Positions 9,625 through 18,297 of a DNA stretch of 64,000 bases are shown here, piece after piece (positions within the stretch are counted from its first letter, which is position 1; every line of letters starts with the position of its first letter). The translations under genes were made by a program, and so were the position numbers. Below the pieces are notes generated by a model. The model was not told the origin of the DNA. It did no database searches and saw only the letters and a list, made by a program, of their open reading frames with translations. The DNA is from Olavius algarvensis associated proteobacterium Delta 3 (GTDB lineage: Bacteria > Desulfobacterota > Desulfobacteria > Desulfobacterales > CAFBRK01), in contig CAFBRK010000255.1 in NCBI GenBank assembly GCA_903231505.1, forward strand, positions 62,001-126,000. The letters run 5' to 3'.

Positions 9625-10179
9625 ATGAGGAACATTCGACTGAATTACGAAACCCTGATCAAGATCACACGATCCCTGTCCCGGTCAAAGGATCCGGAAG
9701 AGATCATCCAGATGGCGGTGGATAGCATTACGTCCGCTCTGGGTATCAAGGGATGCGCCCTTTTTCTTATGAATCGTGACAGCGAGGAACTGGAAGTAGC
9801 GGCATCAACGGGCTTGAGCGATGAGTATCTCAACAAAGGGACCGTGAGCGCCCTGCGATCCATTGCCGACTCCCTGAGCAGTGAAGGCCCCGTGGCCGTC
9901 TACGATGTCAGCGACGATCCGCGTATCCAGTATCCGGAGGCTGCTGAAAAAGAAGGCATCGCTTCCATCCTGTCGGTGCCTATCCTGGTGGGCGATGACG
10001 CCATCGGCGCCATCCGGGCCTATACGGCGGAAAAATGGGAGTTTACGCTGGATGATGTGAATTTTGTCCAGGCCCTTGCCCAGATTGCGGGGATCTTGAT
10101 TGAGCTGAGCCGGCTGATCAAGGGCCAGAGTGAGTACATCGACGTTCTGGCAACGACCTGTGAGTCGCCGTCGCTGTAA
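9625..10179 (+). CDS. GAF-domain protein
   Basis: 184 aa. Start ATG 9625 is preferred because it lies 6 nt after a near-perfect AAAGGAGG; a GTG at 9619 would overlap that site. Residues about 20-160 form one GAF domain (KGCALFLMN, EGIASILSVPILVGDDAIGAIRAYT, FTLDDVNFVQALAQIAGILIE), with no attached kinase, cyclase or HTH. Stand-alone GAF proteins usually sense small ligands and signal by protein contact. No regulatory partner is adjacent: the next gene, an ACT-domain protein, is convergent, with only 15 bp between the stop codons. Confidence 0.85.
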   Translation: MRNIRLNYETLIKITRSLSRSKDPEEIIQMAVDSITSALGIKGCALFLMNRDSEELEVAASTGLSDEYLNKGTVSALRSIADSLSSEGPVAVYDVSDDPRIQYPEAAEKEGIASILSVPILVGDDAIGAIRAYTAEKWEFTLDDVNFVQALAQIAGILIELSRLIKGQSEYIDVLATTCESPSL

Positions 10180-10194
10180 TCCTTAGCATCGGTT

Positions 10195-10686
10195 CTAGTA
10201 GTCTGCAAATATCTTGGTGGCCTGATCGATGTCCTCCGGGCAGAACACGAACAGGCACCTGGCGTCCGGGCCGGCGACCGATCCGTAGACGTAATTGATG
10301 TTTATGCCTTCTTCTCCGAATTTCGAGGTGATCCGGGCCAGTTCTCCCGGCCGGTTCTCCAACTCCAGTGCGATGACCGGCATGATATCGAAGATGTACT
10401 CGTTGCGGGACAACAGATCGATGGCCTTGTTGATTTTGCCGTCTTCCATCAGAATCCGCACCAGGGCAAACTCCGATGAGTCCTTCCTCATGGAATTGTA
10501 ACTGGCCACCGAGGCGATCCGTTTCAACGACTTCCCCCGGGCCTTGAACAACTCCTGCACATATGCCGAGGCGTCCTGGATCGTGAGGGCGTCGATGTTG
10601 ATGCCGTTCTCCCCGCATAATGTCGCCAGCTTGCCCAGTTCGCCGGGTTGATTCCTCATAAATAGGGATATTTCCGTTCGTACCAT
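10195..10686 (-). CDS. Tandem ACT-domain protein
   Basis: 163 aa made of two ACT domains (about 3-70 and 85-155), each starting with the N-x-P-G-E-L signature (RNQPGELGKLATLCGENGI and ENRPGELARITSKFGEEGI). No catalytic domain is attached. Such proteins bind amino acids at domain interfaces. In acyl-CoA gene clusters they are often annotated as amino-acid-binding regulators. It is the last gene of the leftward icmF/beta-oxidation series, after a 235-bp repeat-bearing gap, so it may or may not share the transcript. Confidence 0.85.
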   Translation of the reverse strand: MVRTEISLFMRNQPGELGKLATLCGENGINIDALTIQDASAYVQELFKARGKSLKRIASVASYNSMRKDSSEFALVRILMEDGKINKAIDLLSRNEYIFDIMPVIALELENRPGELARITSKFGEEGININYVYGSVAGPDARCLFVFCPEDIDQATKIFADY

Positions 10687-10771
10687 GACGCTTCTCCAAT
10701 CGGCTTGAATCGCATTTATTTTAGATCGTTATCCTACAGGCTGCTGAAAAACAAGTATCGAGTTGTCAGAG

Positions 10772-10915
10772 CCCTGATGCTATCCTAAAAGACGGTTATA
10801 GCGATTGTTAAAAATATGTTCCGATTCAGAAGAGCATCAGGCCGGTACGGTGACCGGCCCTACGTTACGGCTTTCGCAGGGCGGGGCACAGTACCCGCCC
10901 ATAGCAGCCGTAATG
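10772..10915. repeat. Intergenic palindromic repeat segment
   Basis: CCTGATGCT (10772-10780) pairs with AGCATCAGG (10833-10841). Inside lies a stretch (10797-10830) resembling the left end of the foldback element at 43538. The right part, with GGCCGGTACGGTGACCGGCC and a second GC palindrome, resembles DNA at 62463-62490 and 62641-62695. It looks like a mosaic of dispersed repeats rather than a gene. Confidence 0.6.
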
Positions 10916-10921
10916 TTATCC

Positions 10922-12076
10922 TTATGGCTTGCGCTTGTCTTTAAGTATCTGATTCGAAATCACCACCCGCTGTATCTCCGATGTTCCCTCGTAAATGGTA
11001 AACACCCTGGCGTCCCGGTAGAAACGCTCCACAGGGTAGTCTTTGGTAAACCCGTATCCCCCATGGATCTGGAGGGCCTGAGCCGTAACGCGGTTGACCA
11101 TTTCAGAGGCAAACAATTTGGCCATGGACGCTTGTTTGGTATAATTTTCGCCCCTGTCCTTCATGGCGGCCGCAGAGAGCATCAGCTGTTTGGCGGCTTC
11201 GATTTCCGTTGCCATATCGGCAATCATCCAGCGTAGCCCCTGGAACTTCGATATCTTTCGACCGAACTGGTCCCGGGATTTGGCATATTTCACCGCCGCG
11301 TCGAACGCCGCCTGGGCGACTCCGACAGACTGAGCGGCAATCCCGATGCGACCGGAATCGAGGGCGGTCATGGCGAGCTTGAAGCCGTCCCCCTCGCTGC
11401 CCAGGAGGTTCTCCGCCGGCACCCGGCAATTATCGAAGAGCAGGTCGGTGGTGTCCGACGCCCGGAGCCCCATTTTGTCTTCATCCTGTCCCACGGTAAA
11501 ACCCGGGAAGTCTTTCTCGAGGATGAATGCGCTGATTCCCCGATGTCCCACGCTCTCGTCGGTCTTTGCCGTTACGATGACGAGCCCGGAGTTCCGGCCC
11601 GTCGTGGTAAAGCGTTTGCTGCCGTTTAGAAAGTAGACATCTCCGTCACGCGTCGCCGTCGTGGCCTGGGCCGAAGGATCTGAACCGGCATGGGGCTCTG
11701 TGAGGCCGAACGCGCCGATAATTCTCCCCTGGGCCAAGGGCTTCAAGTATCTTTTCTTTTGTGCGTCACTGCCGAAGCGATCGATGCTTTCACAAACGAT
11801 GGAATTGTGAACGGACATGACCACCGCCGTGGCCGCGCAGGAATAGGCAATTTCAGAGAGCGCCAACACGTAACTGATGGTGTCGGCCCCTTCACCCCCG
11901 TGCTCGGGAGGGATGGCCATCCCCAGGAGGCCGAGCTCGGCCATCTTCTTCAAATTTGCGGCAGGAAAGTCTTTGGTCCGGTCTCTCTCGGCGGCGGTCG
12001 GCGCCAGCTCCTTTCGGGCGAACTCCCGGACCATTGCCTGGATCATGAGTTGCTCGTCCGTCAGCTTGAACAACAT
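10922..12076 (-). CDS. Acyl-CoA dehydrogenase (short-chain, butyryl-CoA type)
   Basis: 384 aa, the standard length, with AAGGAG before the ATG at 12076. FAD/substrate motifs are present: FGLTEPHAGSDPSAQ, and the catalytic-base segment IYEGTSEIQR near the C-terminus. GGYGFTKDYPVERFYRDAR is also typical. The family oxidises acyl-CoA to trans-2-enoyl-CoA and passes electrons to ETF. Neighbouring 3-hydroxyacyl-CoA dehydrogenase, IcmF and enoyl-CoA hydratase genes point to C4 acyl-CoA. It follows the XRE-cupin gene after about 100 bp that contain a perfect palindrome. Exact chain length cannot be told from sequence. Confidence 0.93.
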   Translation of the reverse strand: MLFKLTDEQLMIQAMVREFARKELAPTAAERDRTKDFPAANLKKMAELGLLGMAIPPEHGGEGADTISYVLALSEIAYSCAATAVVMSVHNSIVCESIDRFGSDAQKKRYLKPLAQGRIIGAFGLTEPHAGSDPSAQATTATRDGDVYFLNGSKRFTTTGRNSGLVIVTAKTDESVGHRGISAFILEKDFPGFTVGQDEDKMGLRASDTTDLLFDNCRVPAENLLGSEGDGFKLAMTALDSGRIGIAAQSVGVAQAAFDAAVKYAKSRDQFGRKISKFQGLRWMIADMATEIEAAKQLMLSAAAMKDRGENYTKQASMAKLFASEMVNRVTAQALQIHGGYGFTKDYPVERFYRDARVFTIYEGTSEIQRVVISNQILKDKRKP

Positions 12077-12117
12077 AAAATCTCCTTATCACACGTGCCG
12101 ATGGCTTCCTGGGTGGC

Positions 12118-12133
12118 GGAACATGAATGTTCC
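12118..12133. promoter_or_regulatory. Palindromic operator candidate GGAACATGAATGTTCC
   Basis: A perfect 7-2-7 inverted repeat lies between the XRE-cupin gene and the acyl-CoA dehydrogenase start (12076). Position and symmetry fit a repressor site, possibly for the adjacent XRE-cupin regulator. No second copy was noticed in the window. Confidence 0.4.
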
Positions 12134-12176
12134 CGATTCGTTAAACGATTTTCGGTGTGGTCCATTTCGAGATTTA

Positions 12177-12728
12177 TTATGGATTATATAATACGACAAT
12201 CAATTCCGCCGTTTCCTTTCCGACATTTCTCATCTGATGCCGTATCCCGGAATTGAAGTGCAGCGAGTTGTCCTTTCCCAGACGGTTCACGTGGTCGCCG
12301 ACCACCACTTCGATATCCCCTTTCAGAACATACACAAATTCTTCGCCCTCGTGCTGGTACCCGACGCCCTTGTGATCGGTCATGCCTTCGATCTCGACAC
12401 GAAACGCCTTCAGATGCTTGTTCTCGGCACCCGGTGTAAGGCTGGCATAGGCATAGTTTTCGGTCCGTTTTTTATAGGCCTTGATGCGTTTCCGAAGCTG
12501 GGATTCCTGCTCACGGAGGAAGAAGCCGGAGTCCATTTCAAGCGCCCGGGCAATCTGAAGCAATGTCCCGACCGGCGGCGTCTCCTTGCCGGCTTCGATT
12601 CCTTTTATATAAGCGATGGAATAGCCGGTTTCGTTGGCCATCATCTCGAAGGTCATTTTCTTGTCGAGCCTGGCCCTCTTGATCCGCTTCCCGATGGGCG
12701 TTATGGCTTCTTTCTTTTTTCGTGGCAT
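12177..12728 (-). CDS. XRE-family transcriptional regulator with C-terminal cupin
   Basis: 183 aa. An N-terminal helix-turn-helix (about 12-67: MTFEMMANETGYSIAYIKGIEAGKETPPVGTLLQIARAL) is joined to a cupin_2 domain (about 105-180: VGYQHEGEEFVYVLKGDIEVVVGDH, GIRHQMRN). This architecture is known from small-molecule-sensing repressors (PuuR/ClgR-like group). The gene sits inside the acyl-CoA operon, 13 bp after the 3-hydroxyacyl-CoA dehydrogenase gene. A role in tuning that operon is likely, but the ligand is unknown. Confidence 0.9.
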   Translation of the reverse strand: MPRKKKEAITPIGKRIKRARLDKKMTFEMMANETGYSIAYIKGIEAGKETPPVGTLLQIARALEMDSGFFLREQESQLRKRIKAYKKRTENYAYASLTPGAENKHLKAFRVEIEGMTDHKGVGYQHEGEEFVYVLKGDIEVVVGDHVNRLGKDNSLHFNSGIRHQMRNVGKETAELIVVLYNP

Positions 12729-12741
12729 ATGTGCCTCCGTC

Positions 12742-13593
12742 CTATTCGTACGTGTAAAATCCGTGCTTGGTTTTACGCCCCAGCCATCCTGCCTCGACGT
12801 ATTTTCTCAGCAGGGGGCAGGGACGGTACTTCGAGTCCTTGAAGCCTTCGTAAAGGGTCTCCATGATTGCCAGGCAGGTATCCAAACCGATCAGGTCGGC
12901 CAGGGCCAGCGGGCCCATGGGATGGTTCATGCCCAGTTTCATGACCGTGTCGATGTCCTCCAGGGAACCCACCCCGTGGTACACGCAGTAAACGGCTTCA
13001 TTGATCATCGGCATGAGAATCCGGTTGGCGATAAACCCGGGATAGTCGTTTGCTTCAGCCGGTGTCTTGCCGAATTTCAAGGCCAGGCCCCAGGTGGCCT
13101 GAAACGTGTCGTCAGAAGTGGCCAGCCCGCGGATGATCTCCACAAGCGCCATGACCGGCACCGGATTCATAAAGTGCATGCCGATCACTTTGTCCGGCCG
13201 GCCTGTCTGGGACGCAATCCGGCCGATGGGGATCGAAGAGGTGTTGGTGGCCAGAATGGCATCGGGAACGCAGATACGATCCAGGTCTTTGAAAATCTGA
13301 AATTTAATCTCTTCTTTTTCGATGGCCGCCTCGACCACAAAATCGGCCGTCGCCATATCTTCCAGATCGATGCTGGTGTTGATCCTCCCCAGGATGGCCT
13401 CTTTTTCTTCGAGGGTAATTTTTTCTTTTTCCACGTTGCGGGAGAGGATTTTGGTTATGTGGCTGTGTCCGCGTGCCACAAATTCCTCGGCAATATCATT
13501 TATAATGACGTTCAGGCCGGACGTCGCTGCTACCTGAGCGATCCCGTTTCCCATCTGCCCGGCGCCGATGACACCGAATGTTTTGACTGGCAT
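12742..13593 (-). CDS. 3-hydroxybutyryl-CoA dehydrogenase (3-hydroxyacyl-CoA dehydrogenase)
   Basis: 283 aa from ATG 13593, which follows GGGGGAGG; an upstream in-frame ATG at 13635 would add 14 residues with no ribosome site. The Rossmann motif is FGVIGAGQMGNGIAQV, and the catalytic-His segment IGMHFMNPVPVMALVEIIRG and C-terminal GLDTCLAIMETLY fit the short FadB-like/Hbd family. It should oxidise (S)-3-hydroxybutyryl-CoA to acetoacetyl-CoA with NAD+. It lies between icmF and the XRE regulator. The 206-bp gap before it carries a short inverted repeat (13653-13661 with 13703-13711). Confidence 0.93.
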   Translation of the reverse strand: MPVKTFGVIGAGQMGNGIAQVAATSGLNVIINDIAEEFVARGHSHITKILSRNVEKEKITLEEKEAILGRINTSIDLEDMATADFVVEAAIEKEEIKFQIFKDLDRICVPDAILATNTSSIPIGRIASQTGRPDKVIGMHFMNPVPVMALVEIIRGLATSDDTFQATWGLALKFGKTPAEANDYPGFIANRILMPMINEAVYCVYHGVGSLEDIDTVMKLGMNHPMGPLALADLIGLDTCLAIMETLYEGFKDSKYRPCPLLRKYVEAGWLGRKTKHGFYTYE

Positions 13594-13652
13594 TCTATCC
13601 TCCCCCGTTAATGACTTTTTGAGCGTTGCTGCCAACGTTTAACCATTATAGG

Positions 13653-13711
13653 TATTGGGTACTCGGCATCAACCTTTGGCTCCGGCTGGACGGAATACCA
13701 AATACCCAATA
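13653..13711. repeat. Short inverted repeat TATTGGGTA / TACCCAATA
   Basis: 9-bp arms at 13653-13661 and 13703-13711 lie in the gap between icmF and the hydroxyacyl-CoA dehydrogenase gene. It could be a weak hairpin separating transcripts, or a dispersed repeat. There is no T run. Confidence 0.4.
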
Positions 13712-13799
13712 TCGTATTTGTCGTTTCACTATCATCGCTGCGGCCTCTTCGATAACGATGCCAACCGGCCGGATCGCTCCGATGGTGGACAACGATCCG

Positions 13800-16700
13800 T
13801 TACATATTGCGGCGATACTTTCCGCCCACATCATACAGCACCCGGGTAATCTGCCCCAGGCTGGCGTGTCGCACCGTATCCATGAGCTCTTCGAAAATGT
13901 TTCCCCCGGAAAGGACCACTTTCTGAAGCTTTTCAAGGGCCGGCGGCGCCTCTGCCTCATTCCGTTTTTCGAAATCCGCCAGCCGACGAAGCTGGGACTG
14001 TTTTTCAGCTTCGGTGGCCCGTGACAGTTCCAGGGTAAATGCATCTTCGAACAGATCGTCGTCATTGGCATCCGGGTCGCGAAACGTATTCACACCGATA
14101 ATCGGCAAGTTCCCGGTGTGCTTGAGAACCTCGTAGTACATGGATTCTTCCTGAATCTTGCTCCGCTGGTAGCCGGTTTCCATGGCACCCAGTACGCCGC
14201 CGCGTTCGGCGATCCGGTCAAACTCCAGGAGAACGGCGTTTTCCACCAGTCGGGTCAACTCTTCGATGATGAAACTCCCCTGGAGCGGGTTTTCGGTTTT
14301 CGTCAGTCCCCACTCGCGGTTGGTAATCAGCTGAATGGCCAGGGCTCGCCGGACGGATTCCCGGCTGGGCGTGGTGATGGCTTCATCGAACGCATTGGTG
14401 TGAAGGCTGTTGCAGTTGTCGTAGATGGCGCACAGGGCCTGGAGGGTGGTGCGGATGTCGTTGAATTGGATATCCTGGCTGTGGAGGGAGCGACCGGATG
14501 TCTGGATGTGATATTTGAGCATCTGGGACCGTTCGTTGGCGCCATACAAATCACGCATGGCAATGGCCCATATCCTTCTGGCCACGCGCCCGATGACATT
14601 GTATTCGGGATCCAGGCCGTTGGAGAAGAAAAAGGACAGGTTCGGTCCGAATCGATTAATGTCCATTCCCCGGGACAGATAATACTCCACATAGGTAAAT
14701 CCGTTTGCCAGGGTGAAGGCCAGCTGGGAAATCGGGTTGGCGCCGGCTTCGGCGATATGGTATCCGGAAATGGAAACCGAGTAAAAATTGCGAACATTGT
14801 TTTCGATGAAAAACCCCTGGATATCCCCCATCATTTTCAGGGCGAAATCAATTGAGAAAATGCAGGTGTTCTGTCCCTGATCCTCCTTGAGAATGTCGGC
14901 CTGCACCGTTCCGCGAACCGCGGACAACGCGCGGGCTCGAATCTCCCGGTATTCGGATTCTGTCGGTTCTCTGCCCTGTTCTTCCGAGAATGCATCCACC
15001 TGCTGGTCGATGGCCGTGTTCATAAACATGGCCAGAATAATCGGCGCCGGGCCGTTGATGGTCATGGAGACGGAGGTGCTCGGCGCGCACAGGTCGAATC
15101 CGCTGTAAAGCACCTTGACATCGTCCAGGGTGCAGATGCTGACTCCCGACGTGCCCACCTTCCCGTAGATGTCGGGCCGGATATCCGGGTCCCATCCGTA
15201 CAGGGTCACCGAGTCAAATGCCGTGGAAAGCCGTTTGGCGTCATAGTTTTCCGACAGCAGCTTGAACCGGCGATTGGTCCGGGCGGGATCCCCTTCACCG
15301 GCGAACATGCGCGTCGGATCCTCGTCGACCCGCTTCAGGGGGAAGACACCGGCTGTAAACGGAAAGCGCCCCGGCACATTTTCCTCACGGAGCCAACGAT
15401 AAATTTCTCCCGGATCCCTGAATTTCGGCAGGGCTATTTTGGGCAGGCGCTGACGGCTCAAAGATTCGGTCACCAGGGGCAAATGGATTTCCCGGTTCCG
15501 GACCTCGTAAACCAGTTCCTCCTTGGAGTAGGTTTCCTTGATCTCCTCCCATTGGTCGAGCCACGCCCGCGTTTCCGGTTCAACGGCGGCCTCTGCCGCG
15601 GTGATTTCTTCCATCAACCGGGCGATCAATTCGGATGTATCGCCGTCGATCCGGGTGCCGGCCAAGGTCTCGGCGCTCCTCTTCAGATGCCATATCTGCC
15701 GGACGGCCTCTGTCTGGGCGGCTGTTTTTTGGTGATAGGCACGGACGGTCGCGGCAATTTCGGCCAGGTAACGAACCCGTTCCGGCGGAATGATGATGGT
15801 CTTGGACGTGGAGGTCTTGTTTTCCAACCGCGGGAGGCTCGAGGCATATCGGGTTGCTGTCTTTTCCTCCAGGGCATCGAGGATCCCGTGATACAGAGCG
15901 GTAACCCCGTCGTCGTTGAATTTAGAGGCAATGGTCCCGTATACGGGCATTTCCTCCGGAGCAAGTTCCCAAGCCTTCCGATTGCGCTGAACCTGCTTGC
16001 GCACGTCGCGAACCGCATCTTCACCGCCCCGCTTTTCGTATTTGTTGACAGCGATGATGTCCGCAAAATCGAGCATGTCGATTTTTTCCAGTTGGGATGC
16101 GGCGCCGAATTCACTGGTCATGACGTACATCGACACATCGACATATTCCGTAATTTGCGAATCCCCCTGACCGATGCCGGCTGTTTCCGCGAAGATCAAA
16201 TCGAAGCCGGCGGCTCTGGCTACCAGCAGTGCTTCCGGAAGCACCGTCGGCAGTTCGGTCTGGGACCGGCGGGTGGCCAGGGAGCGCATGTAAATCCGCT
16301 CGTCGTCAATCGCGTTCATCCGGATGCGATCGCCCAGAAGTGCCCCGCCGGTTTTGCGACGGGACGGATCCGTACTGATGATCGCTATCCGCAACTCCTT
16401 AAAATCGTGAAGAAATCGAATGATCAGCTCGTCTGTCAGGGAGGACTTTCCGGCGCCGCCGGTACCGGTGATGCCGAGCACCGGTACCCGGTGGGATCCG
16501 AGCTTTTCCACGAGTTGACCGCGAAGCCGCTCCAGGTGACCGTTTCCCATGGCCGTGGCCTGTTCCACAGCGGTAATCGCTCTGGCCACCAGAAGCTTGT
16601 TGTCCGGCGCCAGGTTTTGGATATCGATGGTCGTCGGATCACAGGTGGAAAAATCCATCTTTTCCACCATATGATTTACAATGCCCTGGAGCCCCATCCG

Positions 16701-17087
16701 GGCACCGTCTTCGGGCGAATATATTTTGGTAACGCCGTAGGCCTCCAATCCGGTGACCTCATCCGGCACGATGACACCGCCCCCGCCGCCAAATATCCGG
16801 ATGTGAGGCGCCCCGTTTTCTTTGATGAGATCCACCATGTATTTGAAGAATTCCACATGGCCGCCCTGGTAGCTCGAAACGGCAATGCCGTTTGCATCCT
16901 CCTCAATCGCCGCATCCACGATTTCCCGGACCGAACGGTTGTGGCCGAGATGGATCACCTCCACACCGGTGTCCTGGAGGATTCTACGCATGATGTTAAT
17001 GGACGCATCATGCCCGTCAAATAGAGAAGTTGCGGTGACAACCCGAATCATGTGTTGCGGCGTGTATGTATCCGGCTCGGTCTCCAT
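13800..17087 (-). CDS. icmF: Fused isobutyryl-CoA mutase IcmF
   Basis: 1095 aa, the length of IcmF. It begins with a B12-binding domain ([12 protein letters not shown] at 24-35, lower-ligand His26, and the glycine-rich [10 protein letters not shown]). A MeaB-like GTPase chaperone domain follows (P-loop [12 protein letters not shown], 205-216; [19 protein letters not shown]). The C-terminal part is the large mutase TIM barrel with [12 protein letters not shown], as in isobutyryl-type rather than methylmalonyl-type mutases. The enzyme interconverts isobutyryl- and n-butyryl-CoA by adenosylcobalamin radical chemistry. Relatives act on isovaleryl/pivalyl-CoA, which cannot be excluded. The gene follows tetR by 27 bp and heads the beta-oxidation genes. 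Confidence 0.95.
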   Translation of the reverse strand: METEPDTYTPQHMIRVVTATSLFDGHDASINIMRRILQDTGVEVIHLGHNRSVREIVDAAIEEDANGIAVSSYQGGHVEFFKYMVDLIKENGAPHIRIFGGGGGVIVPDEVTGLEAYGVTKIYSPEDGARMGLQGIVNHMVEKMDFSTCDPTTIDIQNLAPDNKLLVARAITAVEQATAMGNGHLERLRGQLVEKLGSHRVPVLGITGTGGAGKSSLTDELIIRFLHDFKELRIAIISTDPSRRKTGGALLGDRIRMNAIDDERIYMRSLATRRSQTELPTVLPEALLVARAAGFDLIFAETAGIGQGDSQITEYVDVSMYVMTSEFGAASQLEKIDMLDFADIIAVNKYEKRGGEDAVRDVRKQVQRNRKAWELAPEEMPVYGTIASKFNDDGVTALYHGILDALEEKTATRYASSLPRLENKTSTSKTIIIPPERVRYLAEIAATVRAYHQKTAAQTEAVRQIWHLKRSAETLAGTRIDGDTSELIARLMEEITAAEAAVEPETRAWLDQWEEIKETYSKEELVYEVRNREIHLPLVTESLSRQRLPKIALPKFRDPGEIYRWLREENVPGRFPFTAGVFPLKRVDEDPTRMFAGEGDPARTNRRFKLLSENYDAKRLSTAFDSVTLYGWDPDIRPDIYGKVGTSGVSICTLDDVKVLYSGFDLCAPSTSVSMTINGPAPIILAMFMNTAIDQQVDAFSEEQGREPTESEYREIRARALSAVRGTVQADILKEDQGQNTCIFSIDFALKMMGDIQGFFIENNVRNFYSVSISGYHIAEAGANPISQLAFTLANGFTYVEYYLSRGMDINRFGPNLSFFFSNGLDPEYNVIGRVARRIWAIAMRDLYGANERSQMLKYHIQTSGRSLHSQDIQFNDIRTTLQALCAIYDNCNSLHTNAFDEAITTPSRESVRRALAIQLITNREWGLTKTENPLQGSFIIEELTRLVENAVLLEFDRIAERGGVLGAMETGYQRSKIQEESMYYEVLKHTGNLPIIGVNTFRDPDANDDDLFEDAFTLELSRATEAEKQSQLRRLADFEKRNEAEAPPALEKLQKVVLSGGNIFEELMDTVRHASLGQITRVLYDVGGKYRRNM

Positions 17088-17114
17088 GCTACCTCCTTGC
17101 TGACTAACGGGTCT

Positions 17115-17753
17115 TTATGTTTTGCATAACCGTAGTACAAATCCGGTTTGCAGTTCGATATAGTCGTCAATGCTGTAATGGCGAGATAGAAACCACCTTC
17201 GAAAGGTCCACATATGCCCAAGAACCGAAATATTGTGGGCGATGAGTTCGATGGTGCTGTCGTCCAGGTTCGGGAGGTCGCCAAATGCCGTCAACCGGGC
17301 AAGGACTTCTACGAAGAGACCGGTAATCCGGACCTCGTTTTCCAATACCCGGTCCTGCCACTGCCGGGGCAGGGATTGGGTCTCCTGGTAGATCAACAGG
17401 ATATGATCACTCATCCGGTGGCAGACGAGGAAGTATTCCCGGATCACCTCCGAAAGGGTGTTCTGCCCCCCGGCTGCCCTTGCCAGGGCTTCGGCAACGC
17501 CTTTTTCCACTTCGGCATGAATCGCCTCACACACCAGGTAGAGAACATCTTCTTTGGAGGCGACATATTCATACAGAGAACCGATGGAAAGCCCTGCCGC
17601 CTTGGCGATTTGCCTCGTGGTGGTTTTGTGGAATCCGTTTTCAATGAAAAGCTGAACCGAGGCATCCACGATCTGGCGCCGTCTGCGTTCGACAAGATCC
17701 GGATTCTTGATCTGTGTCTGGACGTCCTTGGTTCTTTCTGCTTTTAGAATCAT
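17115..17753 (-). CDS. TetR-family regulator of the icmF/enoyl-CoA hydratase genes
   Basis: 212 aa. The N-terminal HTH (about 24-70: RRRQIVDASVQLFIENGFHKTTTRQIAKAAGLSIGSLYEYVASKEDVLY, shown in part) is textbook TetR/AcrR. The helical C-terminal domain fits acyl-CoA-responsive members. It is the first gene of the leftward unit and diverges from the enoyl-CoA hydratase gene. Matching operator-like sites just downstream of both promoters (17875-17892 and 18055-18071) suggest it represses both transcripts and is released by an acyl-CoA. The ligand is an inference. Confidence 0.92.
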   Translation of the reverse strand: MILKAERTKDVQTQIKNPDLVERRRRQIVDASVQLFIENGFHKTTTRQIAKAAGLSIGSLYEYVASKEDVLYLVCEAIHAEVEKGVAEALARAAGGQNTLSEVIREYFLVCHRMSDHILLIYQETQSLPRQWQDRVLENEVRITGLFVEVLARLTAFGDLPNLDDSTIELIAHNISVLGHMWTFRRWFLSRHYSIDDYIELQTGFVLRLCKT

Positions 17754-17759
17754 TATCGT

Positions 17760-17772
17760 TTCGTCGGACGAA
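17760..17772. promoter_or_regulatory. Perfect palindrome TTCGTCGGACGAA in the tetR leader
   Basis: A 6-1-6 inverted repeat lies immediately before the tetR start codon. It might be an operator or a leader hairpin. It differs from the TGAGCG sites nearby, and its meaning is uncertain. Confidence 0.25.
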
Positions 17773-17874
17773 GGGTGTGGTTACTTCCGTCAGTCCTGAT
17801 GTTAAACCACCACGATATTGGCCCTGATGGACGTTGGAGGGTCCGGCAGCCTATCAGCGGCTTGATGGAAAAAA

Positions 17875-17923
17875 TCCGAACAAGCGCTCAGTCGAAATTA
17901 TCATCCGATTATTTTTATGTCAA
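17875..17923 (-). promoter_or_regulatory. Promoter of tetR-icmF with overlapping TetR operator half
   Basis: On the minus strand TTGACA (17923-17918), a 17-bp spacer and TAATTT (17900-17895) form a sigma-70-type promoter. Directly downstream, 17892-17875 reads ACTGAGCGCTTGTTCGGA. This matches the operator of the divergent promoter (ACTGAGCGCTCGCTCAGA) at most positions. Confidence 0.6.
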
Positions 17924-18012
17924 TATAAAATCTGATACAACGTCTGTTTTGAATATAAATAATTGAAAATACTATTTTAAAAATAATATTCAGAATGCTC
18001 TTGGAAAATAAT

Positions 18013-18071
18013 TTGACAAGCTGGAGCGTTAGTTATAAAATAGCTACTTCCATGACTGAGCGCTCGCTCAG
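18013..18071 (+). promoter_or_regulatory. Promoter of the enoyl-CoA hydratase gene with TetR operator
   Basis: TTGACA (18013-18018), a 17-bp spacer and TAAAAT (18036-18041) are followed 15 bp later by TGAGCG-CT-CGCTCA (18057-18070), a perfect 6-2-6 inverted repeat at the expected transcription start. The layout mirrors the divergent tetR promoter. The remaining 220-bp leader to 18297 shows no recognised riboswitch. Confidence 0.65.
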
Positions 18072-18297
18072 AATACTAATAACTGTTACCGGCCGATTTC
18101 CCGAGGCGCCAGGCACCTGCCGGAGAGGGCAGCCAACGGCTCGACCCAACCGCTCGAAGGTGACGCGTGATTTCATGAATTTCCAGAAATTTTTTTAGTG
18201 AACCGCCTGGACTATGGACTCTCATCCGACATATTTGGTACACAACTAGCTTGGAACAAGGGTTCGGATTTCTCAGGGGAAAGGAATGGAGGTGGCG

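Noticed and set aside
12634..13611. 325-codon plus-strand ORF antisense to the 3-hydroxyacyl-CoA dehydrogenase gene
   Set aside because: It is a shadow frame of a clear enzyme gene, with low-complexity, His/Arg-rich translation.
15483..17024. 513-codon plus-strand ORF antisense to icmF
   Set aside because: It mirrors the third-position GC bias of icmF on the other strand; no ribosome site or protein family features.
18072..18297. Riboswitch in the long leader of the enoyl-CoA hydratase gene
   Set aside because: GC-rich hairpins are possible, but none of the known riboswitch signatures could be seen.
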